A stretch of 6,883 nucleotides of DNA from Clostridia bacterium. Lineage in GTDB: Bacteria > Bacillota > Clostridia > Peptostreptococcales > Anaerovoracaceae. The DNA lies in contig JAIKZT010000086.1 of assembly GCA_024682015.1 (NCBI GenBank), positions 1 through 6,883 on the forward strand, given 5' to 3'. Below, piece after piece: positions 6,040 through 6,883 of this stretch. The notes under the pieces were generated by a model, which saw only the letters and a program-made list of their open reading frames with translations, ran no database searches and had not been told where the DNA came from. How positions within the stretch are numbered: the stretch's first letter is position 1; each line of letters opens with the position of its first letter. Both the position numbers and the translations under genes were made by a program.

Positions 6040-6883
6040 CTATTTCGGCATGGCGTCGAACTCTTTTCTGATCTTCGCCAGGGTTTCCGGTTCCGTGATG
6101 ACCCGGTATCCGGTGATGGCCATGGCCTGCGCCGCGATCATCATGTTCTCCTTCGCAAAGTCGGTCTGCGTGCAGGCGCCGAATGCCGGGGTATGGTTGG
6201 CGATGTCCTTATCCGTTCCGATGGGGAAGTACGGGTGGATGGTCGGACAGACGTAGGAGACGTTGCCGGCATCCAGGGAGCCGAAGGATTTGGCGGGTTC
6301 CTCGACCTTTTCTACACCGAGCTGCTTCAGCGACTCGCACATGACGGCGGACAGCGCCTCGTTCGTCATGAGGTCGTCGTAGGGTTCTTCGAACTCGCTC
6401 ATCGAGAGTTTGCAGTCCGTGGCGAGAGCGCCCGCCCGCGCGCAGTTCTTGACCTTTTCGAGCAGTTCGTTGCGGTAGACGCGGTCCGCGGCGCGCACGT
6501 AGAAGCGCATGACCACGTGGTCGGGGATGACGTTGGGCGCCAGACCGCCCTCCGTGATGATGCCGTGGATGCGCGCGTCTTCCCTCGTCTGCTGGCGTAG
6601 CAGGCCGATGGCCACGTTCGTGATGGTGGCGGCGTCCAGGGCGTTGATGCCCATCTCCGGAGCGCTCGCCGCATGGGCCGGCTTGCCGTCGAAGACGGCT
6701 TCCAGCGTGATCAGCGCCAGCGACCGCCCGCTGCGCATGTGCCCGCCGATGCAGGGATGGTTGACGATGGCCACGTCGCAGTCGTCAAACGCGCCTTCCC
6801 GCGCGTACTTGACCTTCGCGCCGCTCGTCTCCTCCGCGGGCGTGCCCAGCACGACGACGGAGCCACCGCATTCGGCGAGCTTT
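6040..6883 (-). CDS. M20 family amidohydrolase, AbgB/ACY1L2-like (N-terminus beyond the window)
   Basis: This is the C-terminal 280 residues of a zinc-dependent M20 hydrolase. The reading frame is open to the right edge, so about 100-120 residues with the first metal ligands are missing, and the GTG at 6852 is an internal valine. The visible part has GTPAEE (13-18), holding the catalytic base and a metal-ligand glutamate. It continues with NHP (41-43) and the start of the dimerisation domain at GKPAHAAS, followed by GINALDA, LLRQQ, HGIITEGG and NVIPD, the pattern of the AbgB / PM20D2 (ACY1L2-like) subfamily. GSLDAGNVS (201-209) and the metal-binding NHT (229-231) close the active site. Known relatives hydrolyse p-aminobenzoyl-glutamate (AbgB) or beta-alanyl dipeptides (PM20D2). 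The exact substrate here is unknown. It is the first gene visible in the minus-strand operon and ends 29 bases before xfp. Confidence 0.92.
   Translation of the reverse strand, partial: KLAECGGSVVVLGTPAEETSGAKVKYAREGAFDDCDVAIVNHPCIGGHMRSGRSLALITLEAVFDGKPAHAASAPEMGINALDAATITNVAIGLLRQQTREDARIHGIITEGGLAPNVIPDHVVMRFYVRAADRVYRNELLEKVKNCARAGALATDCKLSMSEFEEPYDDLMTNEALSAVMCESLKQLGVEKVEEPAKSFGSLDAGNVSYVCPTIHPYFPIGTDKDIANHTPAFGACTQTDFAKENMMIAAQAMAITGYRVITEPETLAKIRKEFDAMPK

Noticed and set aside
6025..6040. Direct repeat TTACGC twice with 10-base spacing in the gap between the M20 gene and xfp
   Set aside because: The repeat unit is six bases and the second copy runs into the M20 stop codon. With one pair only and no promoter in a 29-base gap, chance is the better explanation.
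3737..6256. An 839-codon open frame on the plus strand opposite xfp and the M20 gene
   Set aside because: It is antisense to a gene with every phosphoketolase motif. Its product is rich in Arg, His, Val, Gln and Asp with no recognisable domain, as expected from the complement of GC-rich codons.

Overview
The window is almost wholly coding, GC-rich (about 60% by eye) and GC-ended at third codon positions, with short or overlapping gene junctions throughout. It looks like an ordinary chromosomal segment of a fermentative bacterium. The phosphoketolase reads most like clostridial enzymes of its family, so a GC-rich anaerobe of the Bacillota is my tentative guess; no ribosomal or marker gene is present to test this. 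No RNA gene, CRISPR array, insertion sequence or phage gene was seen.

Layout: two transcription units face each other and meet at about 2371. The plus-strand unit (1-2374) encodes two ABC half-transporters in tandem, the first cut by the window's left edge and the second CydC-like, overlapping by 8 bases. They probably form one heterodimeric exporter. The minus-strand unit (6883 down to 2371) encodes, in transcription order, an M20-family amidohydrolase of the AbgB/ACY1L2 type (cut by the right edge), a full-length phosphoketolase (xfp), a TVP38/TMEM64-type (VTT domain) membrane protein, and an MntP-type manganese efflux pump. The junctions are 29 bases, a 25-base overlap, and a stop codon embedded in the next gene's ribosome binding site. 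These four genes are therefore very likely co-transcribed from a promoter beyond the right edge.

Function: phosphoketolase splits xylulose 5-phosphate (and often fructose 6-phosphate) to acetyl phosphate, feeding ATP synthesis through acetate kinase, which is not in the window. The M20 enzyme would release amino acids or related acids from amide-linked substrates. The VTT protein and MntP are inner-membrane proteins. No obvious single pathway joins these four, and I infer an operon of convenience rather than a dedicated system. I found no convincing undescribed system. The points worth a second look are the terminatorless TTAA convergent junction, the tight coupling inside the minus-strand operon, and the manganese exporter's lack of a leader of its own.
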